NCBI RefSeq assembly: GCF_950023065.1
Contig: NC_088677.1
Coordinates: 13,348,001-13,412,000, forward strand
DNA length: 64,000 nt
Source: Planococcus citri
Lineage: Eukaryota; Arthropoda; Insecta; Hemiptera; Pseudococcidae
Direction of reading: 5' to 3'
Shown here: positions 32,122 through 43,304 of the stretch, one piece after another
How positions within the stretch are numbered: the first letter of the stretch is position 1
Layout of the letters: each line of letters starts with the position of its first letter
Notes under the pieces: generated by a model
Seen by the model: only the letters and a program-made list of their open reading frames with translations
What the model was told of the DNA's origin: nothing
Database searches by the model: none
Position numbers and translations under genes: made by a program

Positions 32122-35100
32122 GCAGCGTCAATCGAATTATGATTTATATTTTATATTTGAGGAGCCCGCTTAAGGATCTATTGCACCCCCCCCCCCCCGT
32201 CGATCCTCTGGGACAACTTTTTTCTTGAAGGGGGGAGTCCTAAGGAACACTTCTAGCCCTTGTACTAAAAAAAAAAGGTGGCCCTTCTTACAAAATGGTG
32301 GCCATTTTGATTGGCAGGTTGACCAAAATCGCAGATTTTGCGTTCCAACATGGGACTTGCACGAAATTTTTTGAACCTTGCAAAGGTAGATCGAAAGATT
32401 AGGCAAAAATTTATCAACTGTCAAAATTTCAAGTGCTAAAGTGCGTTTTTCGATTTTTGGTGAATTTTTGAAAATCAAATTTCAGCCAAAAATGAGGGAA
32501 AAAGTCAAAATTTTACCAAATTGTTCAAGAAATCTGAAATTTAGGATATACCCTATTTTCGACATATGCCAAATCAATTGGAAACTGTTTCAAACCGTTT
32601 TGAGCAGTGCTGGAGCCTCCAGCAGATTTTTGAAACTCGAAATTCCCACAAAATTTCATCAAATGGTGTTGTATGACCGAAATTTACTCTGCAAACTAAT
32701 TTCAATACACTACGAAGTCAACTGCCATGCCGGGGGAATTCAAGTCGTTTTGGAGCCTCTAGCGATTTTTTGAAAATTACTGGAGCCTTCAGCAGATTTT
32801 TGAAACTTGAAATTTCTTCAAAATTTCATCGAATACAGATGGAAAGCTGAAAATTTACTCTACACTCTAATTTAATCACCCTCTGAAGATGATTTCAGGC
32901 GGATTCAAGTCATTTTGGAGCCTCCAGCGACTTTTTGAAAATTACTGGAGCCTCTAGTAAATTTTTGAAACTTGAAATTTCTTCAAAATTTCATCGAATG
33001 GAGATGGAAAGCTGAAATTTACTCTACACTCCAATTTTAACACCTTCTGAAGATGATTTCAGGTGGATTCAAGTCATTTTGGAGCCTCCAGCGACTTTTT
33101 GAAAATTACTGGAGCCTCTAGTTGGACAAAATTTTTCAAACCGTACGAAAGTAGATCGAAATATTAGGCAAAAATTTATCACCTGTCAAAATTTCAAGCA
33201 ATAAAGTGCGTTTTTCGATTTTTGGTGAATTTTTGAAAATCAAATTCCGACCAAAAATGAAGGAAAAATCAAAATTTTACCAAGTTGACCAAAAAAAGCG
33301 GAAATTTGAGATATACCCTATTTGCGACACGCCAAATCGATTGGAAACGGTTCCAAACCATTTAGAGCAGTTCTGGAGCCTCCAGCAGATTTTTGAAACT
33401 CGAAATTCCCACAAAATTTCATCAAATGGTGTTGTATGACCGAAATTTACTCTGCAAACTAATTTCAATACACTACGAAGTCAACTGCCATGCCGGGGGA
33501 ATTCAAGTCGTTTTGGAGCCTCTAGCGATTTTTTGAAAATTACTGGAGCCTTCAGCAGATTTTTGAAACTTGAAATTTCTTCAAAATTTCATCGAATACA
33601 GATGGAAAGCTGAAAATTTACTCTACACTCTAATTTAATCACCCTCTGAAGATGATTTCAGGCGGATTCAAGTCATTTTGGAGCCTCCAGCGACTTTTTG
33701 AAAATTACTGGAGCCTCTAGTAAATTTTTGAAACTTGAAATTTCTTCAAAATTTCATCGAATGGAGATGGAAAGCTGAAATTTACTCTACACTCCAATTT
33801 TAACACCTTCTGAAGATGATTTCAGGTGGATTCAAGTCATTTTGGAGCCTCCAGCGACTTTTTGAAAATTACTGGAGCCTCTAGTTGGACAAAATTTTTC
33901 AAACCGTACGAAAGTAGATCGAAATATTAGGCAAAAATTTATCACCTGTCAAAATTTCAAGCAATAAAGTGCGTTTTTCGATTTTTGGTGAATTTTTGAA
34001 AATCAAATTCCGACCAAAAATGAAGGAAAAATCAAAATTTTACCAAGTTGACCAAAAAAAGCGGAAATTTGAGATATACCCTATTTGCGACACGCCAAAT
34101 CGATTGGAAACGGTTCCAAACCATTTAGAGCAGTTCTGGAGCCTCCAGCAGATTTTTGAAACTTGAAATTTCCACAAAATTTTGAAGTTAGAAAGCCGAA
34201 ATTCGTTCTGCAAACTAATTTCAATACGCTACTAAGTACTGCAGTTGAATTTCAAGTCGTTTTGGAGCCTCCAGCGACTTTCTGACAATTACTGGAGCCT
34301 CCAGCAGATTTCTGAAACTTTAAATTTTCATAAAATTTCGTCAAATGGCGATGGAAAGCTGATATTTACTCTACATTCCAATTTTAACACCCTCTGAAGA
34401 CGACTTCAGGTGGGTTCAAGTCATTTTGGAGCCTCCAGCGACTTTTTGAAAATTACTGGAGCCTCTAGAAAATTTTTGAAACGTGAAATTTCCCCATCAT
34501 TTTACCAAATGGGGTTGGCAAGCTGAAATTTACTTTGCAAACTAATTTCAATGCGATATGAAGTCAAGTACATGGTGGTTTCAAACAATTTTGAAGCTTC
34601 CAGCTACTTTTTGGAAATTTTAATTTCCCAAAAAATGCCATACGACCTTTCAAAAAGTCGCTGGAGGCTCCAAAACGACTTGAAATCCACCAGCAGTCGA
34701 CTTCGTAGCGTATTGAAAATAGTTTGCAGAATGAATTTCGACTTTCCATCTCCGTTTGATGAAATTTTGGGGAAATTTCAAGTTTCGAAAATCTGCTGGA
34801 GGCTCCAGTAATTTTCAAAAAGTCGCTGGAGGCTCCAAGACGACTTGAAATCCCCCTGCAGTTGACTTCGTAGCGTATTGAAATTAGTTTGCAGAGTAAA
34901 TTTCGGCTTTCCAACTCCGTTTGATAAAACTTTGGGGGAATTTCGAGTTTCAAAAATCTGCTGGAGCCTCCAGAACGGCTCAAATCGGTTTGAAACAGTT
35001 TTCAATCGATTTGGCATGTTGAAAATAGGGAATATCCCAAATTTCAGCTTTCTTGAACAATTTGGTAAAATTTTGATTTTTTTCTCTCATTTTTGGCTGA

Positions 35101-35394
35101 AATTTGATTTTCAAAAATTCACCAAAAATCGAAAAAGGTACTTTACGGCTCCAGAACTGCTCAAAACGGTTTGAAACAGTATCCAATCGATTTGGCATAT
35201 CGAAAATAGGGTATATCCCAAATTTCAGCTTTCTTGAACAATTTAGTAAAATTTTGAATTTTCCCCTCATTTTTGGCTCAGATTTGATTTTCAAAAATTC
35301 GCCAAAAATCGAAAAACGCACTTTAGCTCTTGAAATTGTGACACGTGATAAATTTTTGCCTGATCTTTCGATCTACCTTTGTATGGTTCAAAAA
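32122..35394. mobile_element. Large fold-back element (3.3 kb)
   Basis: Sequence from 32,369 (TTTTTTGAACCTTGCAAAGG ... GATTTTTGGTGAATTTTTG) returns in reverse complement at the right end (CAAAAATTCGCCAAAAATC ... CTTTGTATGGTTCAAAAAA, to 35,390). The middle is filled with iterated TGGAGCCTCCAGCGACTTTT and TGGAGCCTCCAGCAGATTTT units, sense on the left and antisense from about 34,640. The turn-over point is near 34,600. A 250-bp segment with a C14 run at the left edge is not mirrored. Frames such as 34,564-34,983 (-) and 34,878-35,174 (+) translate the iterated units and are not genes. Confidence 0.75.
32604..34130 (+). repeat. Tandem duplication, 763-bp period, two copies
   Basis: The junction word GTTGGACAAAATTTTTC lies at 33,121 and again at 33,884, exactly 763 bp apart. 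Everything compared between the two units is identical, including CTGCCATGCCGGGGGAATTC at about 32,725 and 33,488. Left of about 32,600 and right of about 34,160 the match breaks down. The duplication lies inside the left arm of the fold-back element and is therefore younger than it. Confidence 0.85.
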
Positions 35395-35418
35395 ACAAAT
35401 CTATACGTTTCTCCACTA
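35395..35418 (+). repeat. Right 24-bp direct repeat flanking the large fold-back
   Basis: ACAAATCTATACGTTTCTCC plus ACTA; one mismatch to 32,098-32,121. Confidence 0.65.
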
Positions 35419-36382
35419 CATTACATCACTCAACGACTGGGCAATACCACTCACTCGTCATTCAGTCGTGAATTTTTTGCGTCGAATCTGCTGGTTCCAG
35501 GAATTCATTCTTCTACACATCTCTCCAACCGTCTAACGTGATGATCAAGGTGGTGCGTTATCGGTTATATTGATCACATATCCGAACATTTTACTCTAGA
35601 AGCGAGCAATCTCGTTCACTTGTTCGGAACGTATTAGTAGGTAATTGCAATTGCATTGAAAAAGGCCAAAAAGGGACTTCAACTTTACTAATTTATTAAT
35701 TTATTTTCGAAATTTTCTTTTTTTCAAGAAACACTCAATACTTTGAATTTTATGATAGTACACATAATTGGACTTAATTAGCAACCAAAACAACTGAACT
35801 ACGTACTGCATGATTCACTTCCGAAATTCGGAGTTCGTTCGCCGATGTTTCAAAAGACATTCAACGATGTGCTAAATCTGACCACCTGCCATGGCTGCCA
35901 TCATCATTATGTTTTCTACTTTCATCGTTGACATATGGTCAAGTTTTAGCAGTCTAACGTACACGCAGTGATTAAAGAATATTACGAATATTCTTCGTGT
36001 GTAATTAGCAGTGCGGTTTAAACCATTTAGTATCATTTCTTAATTGTAATCGAGTTGAAAATTCGTATCACCGGTTAGCTAGTACGATTTATCGAGTTAA
36101 ACCGAATTTCGCGTTGCCTAGTGTATTAAAAACTTCATCTTTTTTTTTGAAATTTTGTGCGCGATTAATCAAAGCCAAGGCCCCGAGGGTACTGTGCGTG
36201 TAATATTCCATAATTTTACTGATACCAGTTTGAATTCAGTTTTCGTCGTGACGTGTTCTGAAACCTATAATATCGTCAAAACCGAGTCGTCGACGAGACC
36301 ACCTCCCACGTGTACACAGTTTCGGTATAAAGAATTCAAAATTTAATTAAAACGGTACGATTCGAATAAACCTCCAGCAGCT
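35419..36382 (+). promoter_or_regulatory. Presumed upstream and 5' leader region of the RING gene
   Basis: Low-repeat sequence between the fold-back element and the RING frame. The last 430 bases are less AT-rich and probably contain the promoter and leader. No clear TATA box was found. The context of the start codon is CAGCAGCTATGAGC. A 63-codon frame at 36,155-36,346 begins with TTG, not ATG, so it is not a good upstream ORF. Confidence 0.35.
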
Positions 36383-38368
36383 ATGAGCGAGGTAAAGGTA
36401 ATTCTATGCGACCAGTGTGAAAAACCGCTATTTTCCAACACCAGGCCCGATCAACAAACCCCTGATATCTTTGTGGTAACACCATGCCGGCATTGCTTTC
36501 ATAAAGAATGTATTCGCAGATCCATACTCGAGTCAGGTGACTTGGACTTCAACGGAAAACAGTGTAAATTCTGCCCTCGGAAAAATTGTAAGATTCCAAT
36601 ACTTTATTCTCAACTATTTGACGTATACCCGAACCTGAAAACGATCAAAGTCGGCGTGTCGAACGACCCTGTGTTCATGGAGAAGCTCAAATCAGCTCAA
36701 ACAACGGTAGCTCAACAGGAGTCGAAAATTAACACTCTTAACAGATCGGTAGTAAAATTACGTAGCCGAATTGTAGAATTGGAACACGAACTGAAAAATT
36801 TAAAGGTCATCAACCACCCCTCGAAAAGTGATTACGTGACACGAGAGCAACTGCAGAAAGCTTTAGAGGGTGTAGCACCGAAACTTCCTGAGGAAAAGAA
36901 ACCAACGATTCAAGATCGACTCGGATCAAGGAACCAGCAAACAACCGATGAGAAACATAATGCTTTCAAGCAGAACCTGCCTCCAGTTAGCCGATCCGCA
37001 ATCATGGAAAATCCCATTCAGCTACCTAGAGCGTTCTCGGGAAGACATCCACCACTATTGCGTAAAACGATGCCTGGATTCGATCCGACGAAAGCAAAGC
37101 CACCAGCACTAGCAGAAAAGGAAACCTCAGCGAAAGAATTTCAATTTAAAACACCTCCGGCCAAAACTCAATCACTTCAACCAGCCACCAAACCTTCGTC
37201 GAATACTACTGCTCCTCAACAACAGTCACCAATTATAGGTAATGGCTCAAATTTGAAAGAATGCTCAAAAATGGCAGTGGATGAACCCGAAACTCCGGCA
37301 CACGTCAAAATTAAAAAACGTAAAAACCCAAAATCAGAACAGACAAAAAACCACCAACGATTCTTTAAACAATACGGCATCGACTCGTCGAAATTAAAGC
37401 CATTTTGGCCGCTCAATTCGTATCCACTGCAATTCACCTCGTTCGGAATTTTCTCCAGCCAGGGATACATACATATTGCTGTTGGAGCTCGAGATATCAT
37501 CATGATCGGTGACGGATTCATTTACGGTATGGTGCACTACATATTAGAATTCAAGCAGTACCGGACTGATTTACATCCGGAATTATACCGACGTGACCTG
37601 AGCATCGCCCATCTCATCGATACCTTGAATGGCATGTATGCTCTGCCTCCCAGACTGATGATCTCGATCGGAACCTGGGACGCGAGGAATGGAATGCAGG
37701 CTCCAGAATTCTACGACCAGTTCACCACACTGATTCGAATTCTACGCAATAAATACGTAAGTGAAGTTACAATAATACCAATTATCCGATACGCGAATCA
37801 AAACCCATTGGAGGTAGCTGTAACTGAGTCCACGTTCAGGGTAAACTGGTCCACACTGCTTCGAGGAGATTACCGGATATTAAACCTACAGCCTTACTTT
37901 GAGGGAATCGAGCCACTGTTGGACGAATTTGGGCCTATGTACGATTTGGCTAATTTTGAACCGGTTGTACTAGCTATCCGAGATCAATTTATCCCCCTTG
38001 TGCCCGCAGATGACCAACTGACAGACAATGATCGACGTAACGACGACATCGAGGTAGTCAGCATCGACTCGGACGACGATCAGTCCGAAGCTTCGCAAAA
38101 AATAAGCAATTTTTCGGTAAAAAGACAAAGAGATATGCGAGCCTTCGATAATAGTACATCAGCAACAATCAATACTCCGCCATCGTCATCAGGATCAGGA
38201 CCCAGTACGTCGTCAAGTTGGGCAGAATCATCGCAACGCAGATCATCACCGATCAAAGATTCGCCTGATTCGCCTGACTCGCCAATGGATACCGAAATGC
38301 CTGCCAACTCGCAGGAAACTGAAACGAGTGCGCCCGACACAAAGACCGAAGCTAAGACATCATCATAA
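36383..38368 (+). CDS. RING-H2 finger protein with coiled coil, SGNH-like domain and SUMO-interaction-like motif, 661 aa
   Basis: Probable E3 ubiquitin-ligase-type protein, single exon. Residues 9-64 fit RING-H2: C9-x2-C12-x22-C35-x-H37-x2-H40-x2-C43-x17-C61-x2-C64. About 101-140 is a heptad-rich coiled coil (LNRSVVKLRSRIVELEHELK). A Pro/Gln/Lys-rich linker follows, with a nuclear-localisation-like KIKKRKNPK at about 309-317. Residues about 330-530 resemble an SGNH/GDSL hydrolase: IMIGDGFI (374-381) in the place of the GDS block and SIGTWDARN (428-436) in the place of GxND. The nucleophile serine and the asparagine are both replaced, so esterase activity is unlikely. Residues 556-566 (IEVVSID followed by acidic residues) match a SUMO-interaction motif. 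The tail is Ser/Pro-rich with DSPDSPDSP. Base composition is much less AT-rich than its surroundings, and there are no frameshifts. It is flanked by repeats, so a transposon origin, as ORF1 of a CR1-like LINE, is possible, although no reverse transcriptase follows. Confidence 0.85.
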   Translation: MSEVKVILCDQCEKPLFSNTRPDQQTPDIFVVTPCRHCFHKECIRRSILESGDLDFNGKQCKFCPRKNCKIPILYSQLFDVYPNLKTIKVGVSNDPVFMEKLKSAQTTVAQQESKINTLNRSVVKLRSRIVELEHELKNLKVINHPSKSDYVTREQLQKALEGVAPKLPEEKKPTIQDRLGSRNQQTTDEKHNAFKQNLPPVSRSAIMENPIQLPRAFSGRHPPLLRKTMPGFDPTKAKPPALAEKETSAKEFQFKTPPAKTQSLQPATKPSSNTTAPQQQSPIIGNGSNLKECSKMAVDEPETPAHVKIKKRKNPKSEQTKNHQRFFKQYGIDSSKLKPFWPLNSYPLQFTSFGIFSSQGYIHIAVGARDIIMIGDGFIYGMVHYILEFKQYRTDLHPELYRRDLSIAHLIDTLNGMYALPPRLMISIGTWDARNGMQAPEFYDQFTTLIRILRNKYVSEVTIIPIIRYANQNPLEVAVTESTFRVNWSTLLRGDYRILNLQPYFEGIEPLLDEFGPMYDLANFEPVVLAIRDQFIPLVPADDQLTDNDRRNDDIEVVSIDSDDDQSEASQKISNFSVKRQRDMRAFDNSTSATINTPPSSSGSGPSTSSSWAESSQRRSSPIKDSPDSPDSPMDTEMPANSQETETSAPDTKTEAKTSS

Positions 38369-40440
38369 GTGATTTCAGTACCAGGTGGCACTGTCATAAT
38401 ATCTGCGAAAACTCTGCCACTCCGAAAAAATCGACATCAGAGTCGACACTCGAGGAATTTTTTTCGAAATTCATAACCAAAATTCTTGAAGAAAAAATGC
38501 TCTGACTGCTTTTTCAGCGTTTTGAATTTTATTTCTCCCAATTTGGTAGTTTTTCTTTTGAAATATTTCTAATTTTGTCTCAATTTTGACAAGTATTACT
38601 CATTCATTATTTTTGAATTTCTCGTTACTTTTTAGTGCATTTTTGCTGAATTTCATCACCTCTAGTTCTTGTGCTTTTTTCATTCATGAAAAAAAAATCG
38701 AGTGTTTTATGTAATTTTACGAATAAAGAAAACTTACCAAAAATAAATTTTGAAATTCTGTGTTGGAAGTCTGTATGTGTGGACTGTGGATATGGATTAT
38801 GGTTTACATCGCTGTTTTGAGAGACCGTGGCTTCTCTTTTCAAAAAATATAGGTATAAAACTTATAATACTGGGTGTTAGGGCTGGCAAATTCATTAACG
38901 ATGTTTTTGCATATTTTGAAAAACTTTATGTTCATTTTAATGACTTCACTTCAGATCTATATTTACTGCAGATTTTCTAAATCTCGAGCTTATTTTTTTC
39001 AAAAAAATGTTAGGTATATCCAATTTTATCATTGGTGGATGATGTTTTCAATTCTTAGTCGATTTTGAGATAATTCACATAGGTACTTTGTTGTTTTGTG
39101 TACTTTCGAATTCATTGTTTTATTCATGAAAAAAATCGAGTGTTCGTTTCACGTGACTTTACGAATGAAGAAAACTTACCGAAAATGCGTTTTGAAATTC
39201 TGAGTTTTATTGACGGACTGGGAGTACATAGCTTACACATTTTCTGTCTTGAGAGATCGTGACTTCTCTCGTGACCTGACAATTAGCTTAATACTAGGAA
39301 CACTCGAAGACAATATTTGGTTCTTATATGTACCTACTTACATTCGCGTTTCTAGGAAAAAGTCATCAGACAAGGAATGTTTAAAAATTGAAAATTTCTT
39401 AAAAATTTCAAATCGATGAAACTAGAGCACGTAATATTTTTAGTTACTTGATTTTGAAATGAAAATTTATTTAATTTATGCTCTCATCTATCATAATCAA
39501 CTTATGAACGAAAGTCTCATAATCATGGGACATTTTAAATCAAATCCTGTTCAAAAAAATTACTTACACGTCAGAATTGTATTAGGTATGAAATTAATGT
39601 AGTTGGAATCCGCAGTTATGTATATCAATAGAAAAATCAACTCGTGAACAAAAGTATCATAATCAAAGACATTTTAAATCAAATTCTGTTTGAAAAAATT
39701 ACTTGGTACTTACTTGAATTTTATTAGATATGAAATAATTTTGAATGTCGAGTTGCGGGGCTTTTTATATTGAGAACCAAAATATAGGTCCTCATCAAGT
39801 TACCTTTTGACTTCTTTCCCTTCATGAAAAATCAAGTTAAAAAAATTGATAAGCTGCAAACTTAAAAATTTTTTTGAAACATTTTTTCATTTTTTTCTTG
39901 CATCTACATTTTCGACTTTTTCAATTTTTCATTCGATAATGAAAAAAAAAAATTTTTGTCCTCTCTTTATCCACATTCAATTTCCTACAAAAGTGCGGCC
40001 ATTTCATTTCATAATTCCGTCAGAATTGATTCCCGTGAACCAATTGATTTTTTTTTCAATTTTCACGTGACTTTCATGATGTTTATTTTGAAAAATTAAT
40101 TACGATGTTCTTGTATGTTTTGAAGAAATCTTGTGTTACTTTCCATGGTTTAAACCTCGCCTGAATTTAAAGCAGATTTTCATGTACTATTGTCTAATTT
40201 TTTTTTCTTTTGATAAAATAATGTTCTCCTATTTCACAATTTGGACGGGCATGAGCTAATGTTTTCAATTTGAGTCATTTTGGTATGTAAAATGTTAATT
40301 TGTTGTTTCGGTTTCTTCAAATGCACTGTTCTATTGCATATATTCATTTTAAAAAAGTATTGTACTTTCAACGGTGACTTTACAAACGAAGAAAATTTAC
40401 CTAGAACGAAAACCAAAATCAAACTTTTTTTGAATGAACC
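38369..40440. repeat. R2 repeat mosaic downstream of the RING gene
   Basis: R2 landmarks (ATCGAGTGTT, AATAAAGAAAACTTACC) recur at about 38,695-38,740 and 39,135-39,180. The AATAAA at about 38,719 is the first polyadenylation signal after the RING stop codon and could serve that gene. The frame at 38,080-38,397 (-) is an antisense shadow. No further gene. Confidence 0.6.
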
Positions 40441-40444
40441 CCGC

Positions 40445-40830
40445 ATGCGTAAGACTTCTGGAAAACCTGGAAAAGTAAGAATTTCGGCCGTCTGGAAAAG
40501 TCAGGGAATTCTAGAAATTTTGAGCAATTTTCCCTCAAAAGTCAGGGAATTTTTTGAAAATGTTCATCTGTAATTTTTCAGTAATTTTAGTTGTTTTATT
40601 GTAAGTATTTATTTTGGGAAAAATTTCCCTCGCGTCGCGTCGCTCGAGTAATTTCGTTAAGTTCGGGCTTGGAACTGAACGTATCGAAAACCGTGATTTT
40701 TTTAATGCGAAGGAGGGGTAAATTTGATAATACGGTATTTTTGTTTTGAAAAGAAAAGTCTGGAAAATTGAAAAATTGGTGTGGAAAACCTGGAAAAGTC
40801 AGGGGAGAACATTTCCAGAAATAAATAGAT
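40445..40830. repeat. Inserted block rich in CTGGAAAAGTCAGGG words
   Basis: CTGGAAAACCTGGAAAAGT occurs near the left edge (about 40,451) and GTGGAAAACCTGGAAAAGTC near the right edge (about 40,781), with further GTCAGGGAATT words between. The flanking R2 sequence lacks them in other copies. Nature unknown, no coding capacity. Confidence 0.4.
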
Positions 40831-43040
40831 ATCCGTTTATTGAAGGTCAACAATTCTTTCTTGCTTGGAGATCAATGATCATATTCCTCTGATTGTGGGG
40901 CGATGGAATTATTTATTTTACAGCCAAAATGGGCCCAGGTCAAATTTCCTTGTTGACTTCCTGCCTTTCTTAACATGGAAGTTTGGCAACAGTATGTCAT
41001 TCGTGAATTTCTAAACAAAAGAGGAAAATATTAGTAACTTACTATGCATTGCATATTTTCAGAAAATTTATTAATTCGGTACACAATTTTCAATCTGTTA
41101 TAACGGCATCGCTCCTGGGGGGCGGAAGGAGGGGCAAACTAACAAATCTGTGATATTGAAATTTCAGTGTTATATGTTAGGAGAGAGAGGAATGTATTCA
41201 TTATTGTTGTCGCTCCCTGGTGCGACAATACCTATTCTTGTTTGCATTGATTATACTGCGTGAAATTCGTACTTTTAGTATTTTTAGTTATTGAGCAATT
41301 CTAAGACGATGCAAGGGCGTTTTTTGTCCCTTCAAATTTGGTATTTCCGCTTATTACTTCATATATTCCTACCTATGTATATTTTTTGGTGGGAAAATCT
41401 TTCATCGAGTAATATTTGCGTTCTAGTTTCAAAAATGAGATCTTTCTATGTTTAAACATAATTAATGTGAAATATTTGAGAAGAAACTATTTTGGAAACA
41501 CGAATTCATCCAAGAAATGAGCAATCAATAAATTTTCAATCGGTCAAGAGGACCCAAAAATTGGTCTTGGGTTTTAATGGCAATGAGCATGGTTGACGCA
41601 GAATCTCAAATATGGGCACTACATATCTTTTGGAACTGGGTCATTTTTTCTAAAACAGGTTGAGTAGAGGCTGGAGCAAAAAAAACACAACTTTTTCGAA
41701 AATGTTTCACATATTTGAGGATTCATATCTCCCTTCCAAGAATACTTTCAAAATTACTCATTTTCTTTTTTAAAAAAAAGAGAGAAAAAAGAAAGCTTAG
41801 GTACCCATAATGTATGTAGGTACTTTCGAATTCATTGTTCCATTATTCATGAAAAAAATTGAGTGTTCGTTTCACGTGACTTTACGAATAAAGAAAACTT
41901 ACCGAAAATGCGTTTGAAATTGTGAGTTATTAAGGAGTGAAACGTTGTGTATGTGTACCTCTGTCTTGAGAGACCGTGGCTTCTCTCGTGACGTTACAAT
42001 TAGCTTAATACTGTAGGTACACTCGATGACAATATTCGGTTTCTGAAGCTAACATTCGCGTTCCTAGGAAAAAGTCATCGGATGAGGAATGTTTAAAAAT
42101 TGAAAATTCCTTTAAAATTTCTGCTCGATGAAACGAACTTTTTTTTCAATTTCCATGTGATTTTCATGATGTTCATTTGAAAAATTCATTACGATGTTCA
42201 TTGTTCTTGTATGTTTTGAAGAAATCTTATACCTATGTTACATTCTATGGTTTAAACCTCTTCTGAATTTAAAACAGATTTTAATTTACTATCGTCTAAT
42301 TTTTCTTCTTTCGATAAAATGTTCTCTAACTATTCCACAATTTGGACGGGCATGAACTAATGTTTTCAATTTTTGAGTTTTTTTGGTATCATACAATGTT
42401 AATTTGTTGTTTCGGTTCCTTCAAATGCACTGCTCTATTATATTCATTAAAAAAAAATTAGTGTACTTTTAACGTGACTTTACAAATGAAGAAAATTTAC
42501 CTAGAACGAAAACCCAGTGATCGCAAATACACCATGCGGAGAGAAATGATGCTACCAGGATTGTAAATACACGACTGAAAACCTTGAAGTTTTAGCTTTA
42601 AAATGATATGTTTATGATTGTGGTATAAAAACTAAAAGTTGGTAAAATTTCGATTTGGAATGAGTGATAGGAATATCTCAGGTCACGAGTGTAAAAAGTG
42701 GGAACTTTCATGCATTGCTCGCTCTGGCGGCAGACTGGGTCACTTATTGAGCTTTACATGTGCTCAACTTGTAGTCTGAAGACTCAGAAACACGTCGGTG
42801 TACTCAACTTTTCTGTACGACATGTAGAAAAAAAATTTAGACAGACCTGAAGCGACCGAGAGAACATTCTTGTGAAAAAATTCAAATTCATCGCCATGAC
42901 TTTTCATTCAGTAACTTTAACTTAATGTAATTTTTTTCCTACGATTTTACAAATTGAGAAAACTTACCAATTCTTGCTTAGAATATGAAAGCACAACTTA
43001 CCTACTAGTTAGTTATTTATTATAAATCGATTGTAAAATC
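40831..43040. repeat. R2 repeat mosaic with one fold-back arm
   Basis: A right fold-back arm (GACCCAAAAATTGGTCTTGG ... GGATTCATATCTCCCTTCC) lies at about 41,400-41,750, and R2 landmarks near 41,870-41,900 and 42,470-42,500. The part 42,535-42,900 has no match elsewhere in the window and no frame I recognise. Confidence 0.55.
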
Positions 43041-43076
43041 CAGTCGCTACTTACCCTTGCGGGTATTGCATGGTAG

Positions 43077-43304
43077 AGTGGAAAGGGAGGAGATTATGCA
43101 GAGCTGCTTGATAAACGTGACCGTATTGCTGTTCTTTGTCATCATAATGATCGGAAAATCCGGTCAATTGTTGCAAAAATTTACTGGGACCGGAACAGCC
43201 TGACCAAGATTGCAGCCAGAGCGGAGATGGAGCGTACTCATATTTATTTTAAAGCGGGCAAAATGTTCAAAATTCTACAACGGTTGAAAAATTCTCTTGA
43301 CTGA
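43077..43304 (+). pseudogene. Possible helix-turn-helix coding fragment, 75 open codons
   Basis: An open stretch without an initiating ATG reads GDYAELLDKRDRIAVLCHH, then KIRSIVAKIYWDRNSLTKIA, then ARAEMERTHIYFKAGK and MFKILQRLK before a stop at 43,302-43,304. The end resembles a helix-turn-helix of the sigma-region-4 or LuxR kind (AKIYW...SLTKIAARAEME...ILQRL), but this is an impression from residue pattern only. A second, broken copy lies at 56,013-56,215. The fragment is less AT-rich than its flanks. A stop (TAG 43,074-43,076) precedes it, so it lacks its N-terminus. Origin unknown. Confidence 0.35.

Noticed and set aside
34564..34983. Minus-strand frame of 139 codons and its + strand partner frames
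   Set aside because: They translate iterated units of the fold-back element and occur in both orientations.
36155..36346. Upstream open frame of 63 codons before the RING gene
   Set aside because: It starts at TTG, has no ATG in a good context and no recognisable features.
37216..37521. Minus-strand frames within the RING gene (also 38,080-38,397)
   Set aside because: Antisense shadows of a well-supported + strand coding sequence.
40234..40446. Minus-strand frames with GKFSSFVK, seen again at 49,123, 53,366 and 55,089
   Set aside because: They are conserved only because the R2 DNA is repeated; lengths, starts and frames vary between copies.
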